Shown piece after piece: positions 7,503 through 8,742 of a stretch of DNA of 8,742 bases. The notes under the pieces were generated by a model. The model searched no databases and was not told the origin of the DNA. It saw only the letters and a program-made list of their open reading frames with translations. The DNA comes from CAG-390 sp964590755 (GTDB taxonomy: Bacteria > Bacillota > Clostridia > Oscillospirales > CAG-272). The stretch is from the NCBI GenBank assembly GCA_964590755.1, contig CAZPYK010000068.1:1-8742 (forward strand), written 5' to 3'. Positions within the stretch are counted from its first letter, which is position 1. Each line of letters begins with the position of its first letter. A program made the position numbers and the translations under genes.

Positions 7503-7532
7503 TTGACATCACACCCGACGCCGTGGTAGAAT
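7503..7532 (+). promoter_or_regulatory. Sigma-A promoter of the AraC-type gene
   Basis: TTGACA (7503-7508) is perfect, and TAGAAT (7527-7532) has one mismatch to TATAAT, with an 18-bp spacer. Transcription should start near 7539 and give a leader of about 158 bases before the preferred start codon at 7697. Confidence 0.75.
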
Positions 7533-7542
7533 ATGCATGTAA

Positions 7543-7696
7543 GGGAGCGCGGTGCTCCGCCCAAAGTCATATTTACCGCGGTTTTGCGGTGACAAGGAAT
7601 CGATAGCGTGAAAGTTCAATGAAGCAAAACCAGAAAGAACACCTGTTTCACGCAGAAATATTTGTGCCGCCGCATAGCGGCGGAATGGAGATGAGT
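7543..7696 (+). promoter_or_regulatory. Structured leader of the AraC-type gene
   Basis: Three hairpins lie between promoter and gene: GGAGC/GCTCC (7544-7548 with 7554-7558), ACCGC/GCGGT (7575-7579 with 7586-7590), and a perfect all-GC stem CCGCCGC/GCGGCGG (7667-7673 with 7677-7683) with an ATA loop. The last ends three bases before the ribosome site GGAG (7687-7690). A tiny frame GTG-AAA-GTT-CAA-TGA (7608-7622) preceded by AAGGA overlaps the ATG at 7619. No known riboswitch class is recognised. Confidence 0.4.
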
Positions 7697-8569
7697 ATGA
7701 AAAAACGCATATTCAAATATCTTCCCAAGGACAGTCCCGTCGTTTATCACGAGTTGAAGCGTGAAAAATATCACCAGCCGAACATACACATGCACGACCA
7801 CAACGAGATACTTTTCATAACCACCGACGCCGTTTGCGATATATTCACCAACGGCGCGGTGAACCGCATAAAGGGTCCTGCGTGCATATTGCACCGCCGC
7901 GGCAGCTACCACAGCACCGCCACCGTGTCGGTCTCGGAGCGCGGATACGCCGGGCGCGCGGTGTTCTACGACGCGGGCTGTTTTGACGAGCTGCCCCCCG
8001 CCCTCACACGCGGCGACACGCTGTGCTCGCACAGCGGAATGCTGATCCCGCTCGACGATAACGAGCTGGAGGCGTTTCTCCCCTACCTTGAGCTGATGCG
8101 CGTTCACGCGCGCGATGCCATGCAAATGAAGCTGTTGCTCTGCTGTATTGCCGATCTTATCTGCCCGCTGACCGCCAAGCCCCAAACGATACGGGTCAAC
8201 ACATATTCCGATTACATTTTCGACGCTATAGCCTACGTCGCCGCAAATGCCGATGCTCCGCTCTCCGCGGCAACGCTCGCCGAGCGCTTTTTTGTCAGTG
8301 TATCAAAATTCAATTCCGATTTCAAGCGCGTGACGGGGCTCTCGGTCAAGCAATATCTTATACAGCTGCGACTTGCAAACGCGCGGCGGATGATAGCATC
8401 GGGACAGACGCGCATATCCGAGGTGGCATACAGCTGCGGCTTTTCGGGGGAGAGCTATTTCATACAGGTCTTCAAAGCGCACTACGGTATAACGCCCGGG
8501 CAGTATGCCGCGGGCGAAATGTGGCAAAACGACACCGAAATATCCGATATTTCAGCCAAAAAGCAATGA
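7697..8569 (+). CDS. AraC-family transcriptional regulator
   Basis: The 290-aa product has an N-terminal cupin-like sensing half, with HMHDHNEILFI (31-41) as the usual His-rich opening of the effector barrel, and a C-terminal AraC DNA-binding half with two helix-turn-helix units: LSAATLAERFFVSVSKFNSDFKR (189-211) and ISEVAYSCGFSGESYFIQVFK (240-260), ending in the family mark HYGITPGQY. Such proteins usually sense a sugar or related ligand and activate a neighbouring operon. It is divergent from the solute-binding/metallo-hydrolase operon, its most likely target. The ATG at 7697 is preferred because GGAG lies 6 bases upstream and the resulting length is normal for the family. ATG 7619 would give 316 aa but lacks a well-placed ribosome site and would run through a strong GC hairpin; ATG 7685 and 7691 are also in frame. 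Confidence 0.9.
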   Translation: MKKRIFKYLPKDSPVVYHELKREKYHQPNIHMHDHNEILFITTDAVCDIFTNGAVNRIKGPACILHRRGSYHSTATVSVSERGYAGRAVFYDAGCFDELPPALTRGDTLCSHSGMLIPLDDNELEAFLPYLELMRVHARDAMQMKLLLCCIADLICPLTAKPQTIRVNTYSDYIFDAIAYVAANADAPLSAATLAERFFVSVSKFNSDFKRVTGLSVKQYLIQLRLANARRMIASGQTRISEVAYSCGFSGESYFIQVFKAHYGITPGQYAAGEMWQNDTEISDISAKKQ

Positions 8570-8742
8570 TGTCGCGATTTTTTCGCCCATTCTGTATTGA
8601 CGGCGACGCAAAATAATGATACATTTCGGAGGCTTAAGCGCCCCGCGCGGTCAAAAAAATTAGCGAAAGCCCTTTACAATTCGGGGCTTAGGTAGTATAA
8701 TATATATTGAGTCATTTTGACACGTTAAATCATTAATTATAT
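8570..8742 (+). promoter_or_regulatory. Intergenic region with outward promoter
   Basis: TTTACA (8673-8678) and a perfect TATAAT (8696-8701) with a 17-bp spacer form a strong sigma-A promoter reading out of the window; its gene is not included. An inverted repeat AAGCCC (8667-8672) / GGGCTT (8684-8689) brackets the -35 box and may be an operator. No convincing terminator for the AraC-type gene was found in the first 100 bases. Confidence 0.65.

Noticed and set aside
7616..8185. Minus-strand frame of 189 codons
   Set aside because: Antisense of the AraC-type gene; no ribosome site or family signal.
8572..8606. Possible terminator after the AraC-type gene (GTCGC with GCGAC)
   Set aside because: Only five pairs with a loop of about 25 bases and no T run after the stem.

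Overview
The window looks like a GC-rich, low-GC-third-position-averse member of the Firmicutes, most likely an uncultured gut Clostridium relative (Oscillospirales/Ruminococcaceae type). The grounds are: AGGAGG-like ribosome sites, consensus sigma-A promoters, two lipoproteins with T/S/E/G-rich linkers, a family-1 solute-binding protein of clostridial type, an ABC-F ATPase, and an intergenic block of hairpin repeats of the kind scattered in such genomes. This assignment is inference from style, not from a database match. No tRNA, rRNA, CRISPR array or insertion sequence is visible.

Layout. (1) 1-444 has no credible gene and is a mosaic of at least seven perfect or near-perfect hairpins, including two matched stem-loops with GNRA-type loops. 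(2) 445-1128, minus strand, holds a 63-aa glycine-rich one-helix membrane protein downstream of a 134-aa sigma-region-4-like HTH protein. (3) 1129-1387 is a control region with two perfect consensus promoters (TTGACA-N17-TATAAT) pointing at each other, and a near-perfect 18-bp palindrome in the spacer of the leftward one. (4) 1388-3988, plus strand, holds a CI/LexA-like repressor (XRE HTH plus S24 self-cleaving domain, all catalytic residues present), then 33 bp later a two-cassette ABC-F ATPase. A strong stem-loop terminator follows at 3999-4061. (5) 4061-7336, minus strand, is a two-gene lipoprotein operon: a solute-binding protein, then 9 bp later a lipoprotein ending in a ComEC-like metallo-beta-lactamase domain. 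(6) 7697-8569, plus strand, is a divergent AraC-family regulator with its own promoter and a structured leader. (7) 8570-8742 is intergenic and carries an outward promoter for a gene beyond the window.

How the parts may work together. The left half reads like a small phage-type genetic switch. The repressor probably shuts the leftward promoter through the palindrome, and the face-to-face promoters would interfere with each other. RecA-stimulated self-cleavage of the repressor would release the small HTH/membrane-protein pair. The ABC-F ATPase is in line to be transcribed with the repressor. The right half reads like an AraC-controlled surface module: one lipoprotein binds a ligand (perhaps a sugar or oligosaccharide), and the other carries an extracytoplasmic metallo-hydrolase of unknown substrate. 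No permease gene is present beside them. The functional links are inference; the promoters, motifs and gene order are seen directly.
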